41,510 nt of DNA, taken from contig JAPORB010000071.1 in assembly GCA_026710425.1 (NCBI GenBank), positions 1 to 41,510 on the forward strand, in the 5' to 3' direction. The position numbers and the translations under genes are program-made. A model generated the notes under the pieces. The model had not been told where the DNA came from. It worked only from the letters and a program-made list of their open reading frames with translations, and made no database searches. Origin of the DNA: Gammaproteobacteria bacterium (GTDB taxonomy: Bacteria; Pseudomonadota; Gammaproteobacteria; Pseudomonadales; Pseudohongiellaceae). The stretch's first letter is position 1, and every line of letters starts with the position of its first letter. Shown here piece after piece: positions 16,146 to 25,763 of this stretch.

Positions 16146-17885
16146 ATGCAAGCGATCAAACAACAGCTTAATAATGCTTTCGAACAGGTAATGATCTCAG
16201 TCAGTGGGCTGCCAACCTGTAATGCCAATGTGGTCACTGCCAGCAAACCAGAGTTTGGTGACTACCAGGTGAATGGCGTGATGGCGATCGCTAAACAAAT
16301 GAAGTGCAGTCCACGAGAGCTTGCTCAACAAGTGGTCGACTGCATCTCGACTCAGGCATTGGGTTTGATTGGCAGATTGGAAGTCGCAGGTCCTGGTTTC
16401 ATTAATGTCCACATTGCTGGTCCATTTCTGCTAGAGCAATCCAATAACATTTTGACTGATCCATCGTCATTTATCCGATCAGCAGAGATTTCTCAAAAGA
16501 TTGCTGTGGATTATTCCTCTCCCAACCTTGCTAAAGAAATGCATGTAGGCCATCTGCGTGGAACCATTATTGGAGATTGCCTAGTACGGGTATTGGAAAA
16601 ACTTGGACATCATGTCATACGGCAAAATCATGTGGGAGACTGGGGAACTCAGTTTGGCATGCTGATCACTCATCTGCGCGAGTTGCAGACTGAAAACAAT
16701 AACACCAACTTGCAGTTAGCAGATCTGGAAGTATTCTACCGCGATGCCAAAACTCGTTTTGATGAGGATGCTGAGTTCGCTTCCAAGTCCAGACTCAGTG
16801 TGGTGAAGCTGCAGTCGGGAGAGGCGGAATATGTTCGTGCATGGGAGATGTTTATCAACGAATCCCTGAAGCATTGTGAAACAGTATACGACAAGTTGGG
16901 GGTTACCCTGACCCGCTCTGACCTGGATTCGGAAAGTCGCTACAACGATGATCTGCCTCAAGTGATCGCTGATTTGGATTCGGCACAGCTGCTAAGCCAG
17001 TCCGATGGGGCCAACTGCGTGTTTCTTAATGCTTTCAAAGGCAAGAATGGTGAGTTACTGCCCTTGATTGTGCAAAAAACTGATGGTGGATACTTGTATG
17101 CAACTACTGACCTTGCTGCAATTCGTCTACGCATGAGCCAGCAAATTCATCGATCTCTCTATGTCGTTGATGCCAGACAATCCTTACATTTTCAGCAAGT
17201 GTTTGCTGTTGCCAGAAAAGCCGAGTTTGTCGACAACAGCCTGTCTCTCGAGCATATCGCCTATGGCACTATCATGGGCAAGGATGGCAGACCATTTAGA
17301 ACTCGTTCAGGGGAGTCTATCAAACTAATAGATTTGCTAGATGAGGCAGTAAAGCAAGCCCATAGGCTGGTGAGGGAAAAGAATCCAAATCTCAATCCGG
17401 ATGAAATGGTCCACGTAGCGAACTGTGTGGGTATAGGTGCTGTTAAGTATGCCGATCTTTCAAAAAACCGCACCAGCGATTATGTATTTGATTTCGATAC
17501 CATGCTGTCTTTTGAAGGAAATACGGCACCCTATCTGCTCTATGCTGGTGCCAGAATCCACAGTCTGCTAAGCAAGGCTGCGGGTTCTGGTGACATTGGC
17601 AGAAAAATTCTGGAAATTGGAGAACCAGCAGAACGGGCTCTACTGGTAAAGAACCTGCAACTGCCGGAAGTGGTGCATGCCGTGGCAATGGACTGCTATC
17701 CGAATCAGCTCTGCTCTTTCCTTTATGAGCTGGCTGGACTGTTTATGCGCTTTTATGAAGAGTGCCCCATTCTGAGGTCTACAGGAGAAACCATGGCATC
17801 TCGTCTGGCACTAGCTCAGCTTACAGTCCATACCCTGGAGCAGGGTATGGATCTACTGGGCATTGAGTCATTGGAGAAGATGTAA
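16146..17885 (+). CDS. argS: arginyl-tRNA synthetase
   Basis: Charges tRNA-Arg with arginine using ATP. 579 aa, matching E. coli ArgS (577) along its length. N-terminal additional domain with FGDYQVNGVMA; class I signature HVGH (133-136) in AKEMHVGHLRGTIIGD; NHVGDWGTQFGML; the KMSK-equivalent region MGKDGRPFRTRSG, where the canonical lysine motif is replaced as usual in this enzyme; and the anticodon-binding C-terminal domain with GIGAVKYADLSKNR upstream of it. No strong ribosome binding site precedes the ATG. Its upstream region is largely the MITE. It ends 26 bp from the convergent htpG, with no convincing terminator between them. Confidence 0.97.
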   Translation: MQAIKQQLNNAFEQVMISVSGLPTCNANVVTASKPEFGDYQVNGVMAIAKQMKCSPRELAQQVVDCISTQALGLIGRLEVAGPGFINVHIAGPFLLEQSNNILTDPSSFIRSAEISQKIAVDYSSPNLAKEMHVGHLRGTIIGDCLVRVLEKLGHHVIRQNHVGDWGTQFGMLITHLRELQTENNNTNLQLADLEVFYRDAKTRFDEDAEFASKSRLSVVKLQSGEAEYVRAWEMFINESLKHCETVYDKLGVTLTRSDLDSESRYNDDLPQVIADLDSAQLLSQSDGANCVFLNAFKGKNGELLPLIVQKTDGGYLYATTDLAAIRLRMSQQIHRSLYVVDARQSLHFQQVFAVARKAEFVDNSLSLEHIAYGTIMGKDGRPFRTRSGESIKLIDLLDEAVKQAHRLVREKNPNLNPDEMVHVANCVGIGAVKYADLSKNRTSDYVFDFDTMLSFEGNTAPYLLYAGARIHSLLSKAAGSGDIGRKILEIGEPAERALLVKNLQLPEVVHAVAMDCYPNQLCSFLYELAGLFMRFYEECPILRSTGETMASRLALAQLTVHTLEQGMDLLGIESLEKM

Positions 17886-17911
17886 CCGGAGGCAATCTGC
17901 CTATTGAACAT

Positions 17912-19921
17912 TTACTGCAACTGCAACAACACCTTGTTCAACCGCGATGAAAACTCACCTGGATCATCCAACTGGCCACCATCTGACAGACTGGCTTGTC
18001 CAAACAGGATTTCCACCAGGTCTGCAAAGCGATCCTCATCCTGTTCCTTGTCGAGCCGCTCTATTAGTGGGTGAGCTGGATTGATTTCAAAATGCGGCGT
18101 GATGTCTGGTACAGCCTGTCCGGAAGCTTCCATAATCTTGCGCATCTGGGATCCCATGGCATGTTCATCCATGGCCAGACAGGTCGCCGAGTCAGTGAGG
18201 CGGTGGGTTAGACGAACCTCATTGACCCTCTCTCCAAGTATGGTTTTGATCCTGTCTGTTAGTCCCTCAAGAGCTTTTTCTGATTCTTCCTGCTTTTTCT
18301 TTTCTTCCTCATCGTCAAGCTTTCCAAGATCCAGCTCTCCCCGGGAAATATCCTGAAATTGCTTGCCATCAAACTCTGTCAGGTGTCCCATAAGCCACTC
18401 ATCAACCCGGTCGGTCATAAGAATGACCTCAATGCCTTTCTTGCGAAAGATTTCAAGGTGGGGACTGGTGCGTGCTGCCTTAAGAGATTCCGCCGCCAGA
18501 AAATAGATCTTGTCCTGACCCTCCTGTTGGCGCTTCAGATATTCTTCCAGGCCCTGATCCTGAACATCACCCTCTGACTGAGTGGTAGTAAATTGCAGCA
18601 GTTTGGCGATTTTCTCACGGTTGCCGAAGTCTTCCGCCGGACCTTCTTTCAGAACCTGACCAAACTGATCCCAGAACTTCTGATAGTTATCCTTTTTGTT
18701 CTTGCGCAACTTACCAAGCATATCAAGTGCACGCTTGGTTAAGGCACTGCGCATGGAGTCAACCGCAGGATCCTTTTGCAAAATCTCCCGAGACACATTT
18801 AAGGAGATATCATTAGAATCCACCACACCCTTCATAAATCGCAAGTACAGCGGCAGAAACTGCTCAGCATCATCCATGATGAAGACGCGCTGAACATAGA
18901 GCTTTAGTCCACGCGCAGCATCACGATTCCACAGGTCAAATGGTGCTCTTCCCGGAACATACAGCAAGCTAGTGTATTCCAGTTTGCCTTCCACCTTGTT
19001 GTGACTCCAGTCCAACGGATCTTCAAAGTCATGACTGATGTGTTTGTAAAACTCGATATATTCTTTCTTTTTCACATCACTACGGGAACGGGTCCAAAGT
19101 GCCTTGGCATCGTTTACGGCCTCGTATTCAATCTCTTTCTCAACTTTATCAGCTTTATCAGTTGGAGCTTGATCATCAGCTTTTGCGTCTTTCTCCTTGT
19201 CATCTGACTCACTTTTATCTCTCTCATCCGTTTCTGGTTTGTCGTAGTTTGGTTTTACCATCATTACCGGTATTGACAAATGATCGGCGTAACGCTTGAC
19301 GATGCTACGCAGTCGAAAATCTTGGGCAAATTCCTCTTCGCTACTTTTGAGATGCAAAGTAACGCTGGTGCCGCGGCTGGCTTTTTCAGCTGCTTCAATG
19401 GTATAGTCTGACTCTCCTTTGGATTTCCACAGACTACCCTGCCCGGTGCCCTCTCCAGCCTTACGAGTAAGCACCTCGACCTCATCGGCAACTATGAATG
19501 CCGAATAAAAGCCAACACCAAACTGACCAATAAGCTGAGAATCCTTCTGCTGATCTCCGGTGAGTGACTCCAGAAACTGGGCAGTGCCGGACTTGGCGAT
19601 GGTGCCGAGATTGCTGATTACTTCCTCTCGGCTCATGCCAATACCGTTGTCGGAAACAGTGATTGAGTTGTTTTCTGAGTCGAAGTCGATCTGTACCTTA
19701 AGCTCGGCATCATCTCCAAGCAATTCCGGCTGGGATAGGGCTTCAAAGCGAAGCTTGTCTGCTGCATCGGAGGCATTAGATATCAACTCTCGTAGAAAGA
19801 TTTCCTTGTTGCTATAGAGGGAATGAATCATCAAGTGAAGCAACTGTTTTGCTTCAGTCTCGAATCCTCTGGTCTCTGTCTTGTTGTCGGTGCCGGTTTC
19901 GGCCTGGGTTTCATTGCTCAT
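17912..19921 (-). CDS. htpG: molecular chaperone HtpG (Hsp90)
   Basis: ATP-driven dimeric cytosolic chaperone. Start chosen at the ATG at 19921 ([10 protein letters not shown]), giving 669 aa; an extra 9 codons to 19948 are possible but less natural. GHKL ATPase motifs: [22 protein letters not shown] and [12 protein letters not shown] charged linker rich in D, E and K lies about residues 210-250, followed by middle-domain [15 protein letters not shown] and NVSREILQ. The linker is a little longer than in E. coli. A textbook sigma-32 promoter lies at 20015-20042 and a strong hairpin at 19982-20011, giving an mRNA leader of about 88 nt. Confidence 0.97.
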   Translation of the reverse strand: MSNETQAETGTDNKTETRGFETEAKQLLHLMIHSLYSNKEIFLRELISNASDAADKLRFEALSQPELLGDDAELKVQIDFDSENNSITVSDNGIGMSREEVISNLGTIAKSGTAQFLESLTGDQQKDSQLIGQFGVGFYSAFIVADEVEVLTRKAGEGTGQGSLWKSKGESDYTIEAAEKASRGTSVTLHLKSSEEEFAQDFRLRSIVKRYADHLSIPVMMVKPNYDKPETDERDKSESDDKEKDAKADDQAPTDKADKVEKEIEYEAVNDAKALWTRSRSDVKKKEYIEFYKHISHDFEDPLDWSHNKVEGKLEYTSLLYVPGRAPFDLWNRDAARGLKLYVQRVFIMDDAEQFLPLYLRFMKGVVDSNDISLNVSREILQKDPAVDSMRSALTKRALDMLGKLRKNKKDNYQKFWDQFGQVLKEGPAEDFGNREKIAKLLQFTTTQSEGDVQDQGLEEYLKRQQEGQDKIYFLAAESLKAARTSPHLEIFRKKGIEVILMTDRVDEWLMGHLTEFDGKQFQDISRGELDLGKLDDEEEKKKQEESEKALEGLTDRIKTILGERVNEVRLTHRLTDSATCLAMDEHAMGSQMRKIMEASGQAVPDITPHFEINPAHPLIERLDKEQDEDRFADLVEILFGQASLSDGGQLDDPGEFSSRLNKVLLQLQ

Positions 19922-19973
19922 GGTTCTGTCTCTGCTCCACTGTTGCACTTGCTATCAATTTCGAGTCTGCCCG

Positions 19974-20011
19974 AAAAGAAAAACCCGACCATCTTTTAAG
20001 ATGATCGGGTT
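19974..20011 (-). terminator. terminator-like hairpin at the 5' end of the predicted htpG mRNA
   Basis: On the minus strand, arms AACCCGATCATCTT and AAGATGGTCGGGTT form a 12-14 bp stem (one G-U pair) with a small A/U loop, followed by TTT-C-TTTT. It has the form of a Rho-independent terminator for the TPR gene upstream. It begins within a few nt of the start point expected from the sigma-32 promoter at 20015-20042, so it would also be the first structure of the htpG mRNA. Confidence 0.8.
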
Positions 20012-20014
20012 CTT

Positions 20015-20042
20015 AAATGGGGTTAGCCGTTCCGGTTTCAAG
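20015..20042 (-). promoter_or_regulatory. sigma-32 (heat-shock) promoter of htpG
   Basis: On the minus strand CTTGAAA (20036-20042), a 13-nt spacer, then CCCCATTT (20015-20022). Both boxes fit the E. coli sigma-32 consensus (CTTGAAA, CCCCATNT) and the spacing is normal. It is the expected control for htpG. Confidence 0.9.
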
Positions 20043-20113
20043 GGCTTGAGGATATGTCCATGAGGCCTTTGATGAACATCTTTCTCCGATGTGATTCTAT
20101 TAACTGCCAGATG

Positions 20114-21481
20114 TTAGTTGATCAATGAGGGATAAGGTCGGTAGTAATCAATGGATTCGGCCTTGCGCTGTTCAATGATATTGTAACGCTGCTCAGTACT
20201 GCCAATAAAAGTCAGGTATTGCTGCGCTGCGCTGCGATCGCTCTCATCACCGGCATCAGAAGCCTGCCGTGCGGCCCGGCGAGCACCGTCGAAGTCATCT
20301 AGCTCCAGTCTGGCCCGGGCCAGAAACATCAAAGTATCAGAACGATTATTTAGATCACCCTTTTCTATGGCCGACTCGAAAGCCTCTACAGCCTCCTCGT
20401 AATCACCAAGCACATAATGAATATAACCAACAGTATCCCAACCATCGCCGCTGTCAGACATTTCAGCCACACGCAGGGCATTGGGCAGGCCGTCTGCATA
20501 GGTACTGGCAATCAAATGCATTTGGGCAGCGACCTCCAGATTTTCCAGATTTTCCTCTATGATTTCCTTTTCCAGCCCCTCCTCAATAATCTTAGCTCCA
20601 GATAAGGGTATTTCCATGCCGGCCATTGACTGTCCCAAATTCATATAACGTTGCTCATCATCAATGTGGCCAACAATATAAGCCAGGTTGAGAGCCTGTA
20701 CCCGACGTTCCTCCTGATCCAAACTGGCATAGATAGCATTGAAGTTTTGCCAGTCAGTCTTGTTATTGAATTTCACTATCATGGTTTTAGTCAGGTCCAG
20801 GGCTTTCTCGAAGTCTTCCAAAGTAAAATAAAGGCCATTTAGATAGGTGTAGTCATCACGCTCAAGGACCTCCCCACTATCCAGGGACAAGTTCATGTAA
20901 TCCAGCCAATATGGCAAAGCCGCCTCAAATTGTTCCAACTGGTAGTGGGCATATGACAGACCTTTGTATACGGTCACATCCTCTTCGGGTGAAAGTTCTC
21001 TCCAAGACGTGAAGTTATTAATCGAGTTCTGCCACTCCTCTTCGGCAGCGTATAACTGTCCCAGTGAACGCAGAGTGCGCAGCCGTTGATCCAGGCGCAG
21101 CTCCTCGATCAGTAGCATTTCCTCAAAAGTGTTAAGAGCACCACGGTAATCTTCAGTGCCCAGATAGTAATTGGTGTAGAAACTCAGCAGTGTGGACTTT
21201 TCAAAGTCATTCATGCGCTCGAAGCGTCGTTCACGCAACTCATCCAGCTTAATCTTGGCTTCAGCGTAATTGGGTTCGTCTCCCTCGTCCTCGGGAGACA
21301 TCAGTTCCTGAATTTCACTGATTGAACGCATAACCTGCTGACTTAATGTACCTGCTGTGCGTGCCTCTGGAGGTGCTCGTTGCTCTTCCTCTCCCGCCAA
21401 AACCAGCGGTGATTTAAGCAATAACGGAGTGGCCAGCAAAGCCGCCAGCAAGGTAAGAGATGCGGGACGTAGCATTTTCAT
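20114..21481 (-). CDS. periplasmic TPR-repeat protein of the TonB2-type operon
   Basis: 455-aa exported protein. The start at 21481 (MKMLRPASLTLL) is favoured by GAGG 6 nt upstream over one seven codons earlier. Signal peptide about residues 1-29, with cleavage likely near VLAGEE. The rest is helical repeats of TPR type, for example GALNTFEEMLLIEELR, AALPYWLDYMNLSL and GDYEEAVEAFESAIEKGD. It is the last gene of the DUF3450-ttpC-exbB-exbD-tonB-TPR set, a combination repeated in many marine gammaproteobacteria. Its exact job is unknown; a scaffold role at the periplasmic end of the TonB complex is an inference from context. A 262-bp gap separates it from tonB. Confidence 0.85.
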   Translation of the reverse strand: MKMLRPASLTLLAALLATPLLLKSPLVLAGEEEQRAPPEARTAGTLSQQVMRSISEIQELMSPEDEGDEPNYAEAKIKLDELRERRFERMNDFEKSTLLSFYTNYYLGTEDYRGALNTFEEMLLIEELRLDQRLRTLRSLGQLYAAEEEWQNSINNFTSWRELSPEEDVTVYKGLSYAHYQLEQFEAALPYWLDYMNLSLDSGEVLERDDYTYLNGLYFTLEDFEKALDLTKTMIVKFNNKTDWQNFNAIYASLDQEERRVQALNLAYIVGHIDDEQRYMNLGQSMAGMEIPLSGAKIIEEGLEKEIIEENLENLEVAAQMHLIASTYADGLPNALRVAEMSDSGDGWDTVGYIHYVLGDYEEAVEAFESAIEKGDLNNRSDTLMFLARARLELDDFDGARRAARQASDAGDESDRSAAQQYLTFIGSTEQRYNIIEQRKAESIDYYRPYPSLIN

Positions 21482-21743
21482 ATCAGCCTCTTTCCTCTTC
21501 ATAAATTCACAAGAGCTAGATTTTTCTTTTTATCTTTTGCTTGAACCTGTACCAGTGTTGCCTTAATTTCAGCTGATTTGGCTCATCAATCGTAAGTATG
21601 ACAGGTCAAAAACCACCTTGTTATTGTTTTCAAGCAGGTCGACTTTGCGATTGGATATGTAAATTCTCCGACTTCATACAGAAAACTTCCGGTAGTGCTA
21701 TCAACTCATTAAAATACCGACAAGGAGGTGGACAAACTGTCGT

Positions 21744-22358
21744 CTATGAGTCCTCCAGTTGGTATCTAAACAGATACTGCACACCAGGAACTTCAACTCC
21801 TTGGCCTTCAACAACTCGTGGCTGAAACTTGAAACGGGACGCTGCACGAATTGAGGAACGATTGAAAATATTAGGCGGCTCTGCATCTACCACCTCAATG
21901 GTATCTTCCAAAACATTTCCCAACCCATCCACGGTAAAACTCACTAGACACCAGCCCTCTATGCCACGCTGTGCGGCCCGTGTGGGATACTGTGGTGCTA
22001 TGGCAACCAAAGGCAAATAGTCCCCGTCAGTGGCTGAAATAGAGGCATTGTTCAATTCCAGACCCGTATCAAGATTGAGGTTGGCACGTTCAATATTCAG
22101 TGAAGGACCTGAATCCAGATTGATCTGCTTTTCCGGCGTGTCAGGCGTATCCTGGGTGATCTCCTCAATCAATTCCGGCTTGTCAATTTCCTCAATAACT
22201 TCTAAGTCTATGTCCGGCATGGTGGCATCAACCAGACGCACTACATTAACTCGCGTATCGAAATTGTCTCCTGTCTCAATCAATGCCTGCATAAAATAAA
22301 ACAGACCAAAGGTTATGGCCCAGGCCATGCATAAGGATACTGCCCATCTGATGATCAT
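21744..22358 (-). CDS. tonB: TonB family energy transducer (TonB2 type)
   Basis: Carries energy from the inner-membrane proton force to TonB-dependent outer-membrane receptors. 204 aa: cytoplasmic start MIIR, one membrane segment (about 5-27), a short acidic periplasmic linker (residues 40-100, rich in E, D, P and I rather than the long proline-rich region of E. coli TonB), and a C-terminal TonB domain with YPTRAAQRGIEGWCLVSF and FKFQPRV. The small size matches Vibrio TonB2. GGAGG lies 9 nt before the ATG. The gene follows exbD after 3 bp. Confidence 0.93.
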   Translation of the reverse strand: MIIRWAVSLCMAWAITFGLFYFMQALIETGDNFDTRVNVVRLVDATMPDIDLEVIEEIDKPELIEEITQDTPDTPEKQINLDSGPSLNIERANLNLDTGLELNNASISATDGDYLPLVAIAPQYPTRAAQRGIEGWCLVSFTVDGLGNVLEDTIEVVDAEPPNIFNRSSIRAASRFKFQPRVVEGQGVEVPGVQYLFRYQLEDS

Positions 22359-22361
22359 GAT

Positions 22362-22769
22362 TTATGCCTCCGCAGAAATTCTGACATCTTCAATATTGGC
22401 TTGTCGCGCCGCTTCCAGAATCAGCATCACTTGCTCATTATTGGCACTCTGATCCGCTTGGATAATAACTGCTGAATTTGGTGCATCAGCCAGTCGTAAC
22501 TCAAAACGGGATCGAATAAAGCGGGGATCAATTAAGTCACCATCGATCCATATATCACCAGCTGGCCCAACCGCAATCAGGATCAGGTCACCGGATGTCT
22601 CACTAGCAGTGGATGCTTCCGGTTTAATCACCTCAATACCCGCCTCGGTGACGAAAACCGATGTCACAATAAAGAAAATGAGCAGGATAAAAACCACATC
22701 AAGCATTGGCGTCAGATCAATCTCGCCTGCTTCTTCCTGATCCTTTTTTCTCATCAAACCTGATTTCAT
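22362..22769 (-). CDS. exbD: ExbD family proton-channel subunit
   Basis: 135 aa, one membrane helix with the conserved proton-carrying aspartate D24 in IDLTPMLDVVFILLIFFIV, followed by a periplasmic domain. It forms the inner-membrane motor with ExbB. It is spaced 57 bp from exbB and 3 bp from tonB. Confidence 0.95.
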   Translation of the reverse strand: MKSGLMRKKDQEEAGEIDLTPMLDVVFILLIFFIVTSVFVTEAGIEVIKPEASTASETSGDLILIAVGPAGDIWIDGDLIDPRFIRSRFELRLADAPNSAVIIQADQSANNEQVMLILEAARQANIEDVRISAEA

Positions 22770-22826
22770 GATACTTTGGCCTGTCTCTTGTTATTCTGCT
22801 TTGTATACAACCAACCCACAGTCAGA

Positions 22827-23357
22827 TCATTGACTGAGGGGTAAATGATCCTCGAGCAATTCAAGGTCCCGATCAATTCTGCTTTTCAAGTAATTCGCAG
22901 CAAAAATGCCAGAAATAGCCCCCACCATACCCGCCATGGTTGGAATGGTAGCTTTTGAAACACCTCCTGCCATGGATTTGGCATCACCCCCACCGGAGAA
23001 CGACATCACAAAAAACACCTCAATCATTCCGGTAACTGTGCCAATTAATCCCAGTAGCGGACAGATGGTCACCAACACCTCAATAATCGGCATGGTATTC
23101 CTTACATCCAGTGAAATTTTTGAGATCATCATGGTGCGTATCTGGTGTGCACTCCAAGACTGCTTGTCAGTCCTGGCATTCCACTCGGAGAGGGTATTTT
23201 TTACATTTTGTTTGTGAGCACTGTTGATATACCAAACCCGTTCGAAAACCAAAGACCACTTGACCAAGAGCAAACCCATAATGATCGTCAACACGGGACC
23301 GCCCCTGTTCATGAAGGCTTCAATCGCATCCAGAAAATCTAGTATAAATAGTGGCAT
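22827..23357 (-). CDS. exbB: ExbB/MotA-TolQ family motor subunit
   Basis: 176 aa with three predicted membrane segments and the family core LLGLIGTVTGMIEVF and MAGMVGAISGIFAANYL. It is expected to form the pentameric proton channel around ExbD. It is shorter than E. coli ExbB (244 aa) and like the ExbB2 subunits of TonB2 systems. AAGAGG lies 6-7 nt before the ATG. Together with TtpC just upstream this makes two MotA/TolQ-domain proteins in one operon. Confidence 0.93.
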   Translation of the reverse strand: MPLFILDFLDAIEAFMNRGGPVLTIIMGLLLVKWSLVFERVWYINSAHKQNVKNTLSEWNARTDKQSWSAHQIRTMMISKISLDVRNTMPIIEVLVTICPLLGLIGTVTGMIEVFFVMSFSGGGDAKSMAGGVSKATIPTMAGMVGAISGIFAANYLKSRIDRDLELLEDHLPLSQ

Positions 23358-23436
23358 CAGCTACCTCTTTTGTTCCTATTGCTCAATCAATTTTCTGACC
23401 TGCTATCTACCAGCCTGTCTCGGCTTGCGATTAACA

Positions 23437-24897
23437 CTATTGACCACCTGCGGAACGTTCAGCCTTCTGGGCAATCATGCCCGTTGCCTGCTCTTCAAGT
23501 ATATGAATGATGTTGTCGCTACGACTTTTCACCACTGTATGCATAAAAATTGTAGGGATCGCAACTACAATACCCAAGACAGTTGTCATCAATGCCTGTG
23601 AAATGCCCCCCGCCATAATGGTCGGATCACCAGCACCATAGACCGTGATTTGCTGGAACACCTGAATCATGCCAGTTACTGTTCCCAGCAAACCACCCAG
23701 GGGCGCAATAGTGGCGATCATCTTGATTAGAGTCAGCATGCTTTCGAGAGAAGGAGTTTCCTTTAGAATGGCCTCACCTAGTTTCAGCTCCAGAGTTTCC
23801 GTATCAGCATCAGGGTTGGCATCGGCTATCAACAGTACCCGTCCCAGAGGATTGTTCTTGGCCGGTTTTTCGCTTTTAAGTTGATTGCGAACCTGTACCG
23901 ACACCAATGTCAGCATTAGGAGTCGGTAAAACGCCAGCAAGATACCAACAACCCCGACACCGATTATTATGAAACCAATAACTCCGGCGTTGGCCTGGAC
24001 TTGCTCAGAAGCACTGGGAAAGTTCACCAAGTTCGCCATAACCTGCCCGCCGACACCACCAGTGGGGTCTATTCCCGTCCTGGTAAATCCAGTAGTGGAA
24101 GACTGCAAATCTCTTGCTGCGCCCAGCACCTCGGAATCCGGTTGCCGAGGCAGTACCTGGAGGTGACCCACTTCTCCCTGGTAGTTTAGGTATTCGCCGT
24201 CAGAAATGGCATTAAAGGCACCGATACGGGTTATGGTGCGATTGGTAGTATCGCCGCTAGGCAGTGCTATATCCCCATTGTATGTCACAACCCGACCTGA
24301 TTCAGTTACTTCCTGATGCATGAAGTACCAGAAGCGTTCCATCTCAGAGATGTTCAGCTGCTCAATGGTGCTTCCGGCTCGTTCAATGATGACTTCCAAC
24401 TCACCAGCCCGCCCTGGATACTGGGCACTGATCAGAGAATCCTGAAAGTTGGACAGGAAATCCCCTGCTACCCCTTGCAAGGTGCCGAAGAGTTCATTCA
24501 AGTCACCACGACGGTTGCGCAGGATTTCGCGTTTGTCAGCGATAATGACCTCATTTGCCTCAAACTGATCGCTAAGCCGATTCTGCTCCGTTTCCTGTTC
24601 GACAATCCGCTCGTTCGTTGTGTCAAGAATCTGTTGCTGTCGGGCAACATTCTGTTCAAATTCCTGTTGGCGTTCGCGGTACTCTGCCGATTCGGCTACA
24701 CGGTCATTCTCAACCGCATTGAGCAACTCTGTAAGTGACACCTGACCCCAGCTCGTCGTTGAGCCGAAAATCGCAACAAATAGGCTGGCCGCACTGAGTT
24801 GCCAGCAGCGGCTTAGGATAGAACTTTTTTGAAAGAAGTTAAAATTGTGGAGGGTTTGGCCGGAATGGCAGGTAACCGTCTGTGTTAGTGTTTTCAT
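23437..24897 (-). CDS. TtpC-like protein: MotA/TolQ/ExbB domain with periplasmic coiled-coil extension
   Basis: 486 aa. An N-terminal signal or membrane segment (about 33-50) is followed by a long periplasmic coiled coil rich in E, Q and R (about 55-150). Then comes a second helix (VGILLAFYRLLMLTLV) and a C-terminal ExbB-like domain with PLGGLLGTVTGMIQVF. This layout matches TtpC of Vibrio, which is required for the TonB2 system to work and is thought to reach across the periplasm. GGAGG precedes the ATG, which overlaps the stop of the DUF3450 gene (TAATG). I am confident of the architecture; the functional match to TtpC is inference. Confidence 0.88.
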   Translation of the reverse strand: MKTLTQTVTCHSGQTLHNFNFFQKSSILSRCWQLSAASLFVAIFGSTTSWGQVSLTELLNAVENDRVAESAEYRERQQEFEQNVARQQQILDTTNERIVEQETEQNRLSDQFEANEVIIADKREILRNRRGDLNELFGTLQGVAGDFLSNFQDSLISAQYPGRAGELEVIIERAGSTIEQLNISEMERFWYFMHQEVTESGRVVTYNGDIALPSGDTTNRTITRIGAFNAISDGEYLNYQGEVGHLQVLPRQPDSEVLGAARDLQSSTTGFTRTGIDPTGGVGGQVMANLVNFPSASEQVQANAGVIGFIIIGVGVVGILLAFYRLLMLTLVSVQVRNQLKSEKPAKNNPLGRVLLIADANPDADTETLELKLGEAILKETPSLESMLTLIKMIATIAPLGGLLGTVTGMIQVFQQITVYGAGDPTIMAGGISQALMTTVLGIVVAIPTIFMHTVVKSRSDNIIHILEEQATGMIAQKAERSAGGQ

Positions 24898-25721
24898 TAC
24901 AGTGCCTCCGGAGATTTAACTGGCAGAAACAGAATATCGGGTGCATCCAGGTTTGAAACCACACGCTGGGCCTGCTGTACCTCGAAACGGTACTGCCCGG
25001 CCGGCAGTTCAACCCACTGCCGCTCGACATTATCCCAGGCACCTGTCACCTCACGGTCAGTAGTTTGGTACATCAGGGAGACGCGTCCAATTCGGACGAT
25101 ATTGACATCACGATCTGTGCCACCAATTTCTATAGTATCAGGATAGGTTTCGTTGGTACGGCCGAATGCAGCTTCTGTCTGATACATTACCAATACCTGT
25201 CGAAACTTCTCGGCGATGGAGACATCTGGATTATCTATGGCATCACGGGCAAATTGCAGACGTGCCATGCGCTCATCAATGCGGAAGGGGTAGTCAATGG
25301 CAACAAACTCCTCCAAAGAGGTCAACATTTTTTCCATCAGCAGGGGGATTTCACGCGTGACTTCCTCAACCGAAGCAATTGACTCGTCAAGTGTGACGAT
25401 TTGTGCTTCCTGAGCGGCTATCTGGCGCCGGTATCCAGCATTCAGAACCAGCAACGACTCCAAATTGTCATTGGCTCGTTTGAACTCCTCGAAAGTGGAA
25501 CTGACCTCATTGGCCAATCGGCTGATTTCTTCCTGGGCGGCGGCAGACTCTGAATACTTAACACTAAGGGCATCCATAGCGCGTTCCAGAATGCTACTGT
25601 CAACCAGTATGCTATTATTAGCCTGTATGTCTTGGGTCTGTGCAATGCCAGAGCCAGAAACCAAGGCCAGCGTTGCTAACAAAGCAACCAGACTCAATCG
25701 GTTCATGCGACGGTATTTCAT
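24897..25721 (-). CDS. DUF3450 family secreted protein, first gene of the TonB2-type operon
   Basis: 274 aa with a signal peptide (about 1-27, cleavage near GIAQTQ), a coiled-coil region (about 38-125) and a C-terminal domain containing IGRVSLMYQT and GAWDN. DUF3450 proteins are nearly always encoded before ttpC-exbB-exbD-tonB, and their precise role is not established. GGAAGG lies 8-9 nt before the ATG, with a Fur-like half site just upstream, consistent with iron control. Its stop overlaps the ttpC start. Confidence 0.88.
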   Translation of the reverse strand: MKYRRMNRLSLVALLATLALVSGSGIAQTQDIQANNSILVDSSILERAMDALSVKYSESAAAQEEISRLANEVSSTFEEFKRANDNLESLLVLNAGYRRQIAAQEAQIVTLDESIASVEEVTREIPLLMEKMLTSLEEFVAIDYPFRIDERMARLQFARDAIDNPDVSIAEKFRQVLVMYQTEAAFGRTNETYPDTIEIGGTDRDVNIVRIGRVSLMYQTTDREVTGAWDNVERQWVELPAGQYRFEVQQAQRVVSNLDAPDILFLPVKSPEAL

Positions 25722-25744
25722 GTGTCATCCTTCCATTGCTTCTG

Positions 25745-25763
25745 TTTTAATGATTATTGTATT
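25745..25763 (-). promoter_or_regulatory. possible Fur site at the start of the TonB operon
   Basis: The minus strand reads AATACAATAATCATTAAAA; about 12 of 19 positions match the Fur consensus, with a good right half (AATAATCATTA). A -10-like TACAAT lies within it. It is about 25 nt before the DUF3450 ATG, a sensible place for iron repression. The match is modest. Confidence 0.35.

Noticed and set aside
17886..17911. Bidirectional terminator between argS and htpG
   Set aside because: Only AGGCA/TGCCT arms with a 3-nt loop and no T run; too weak to call.
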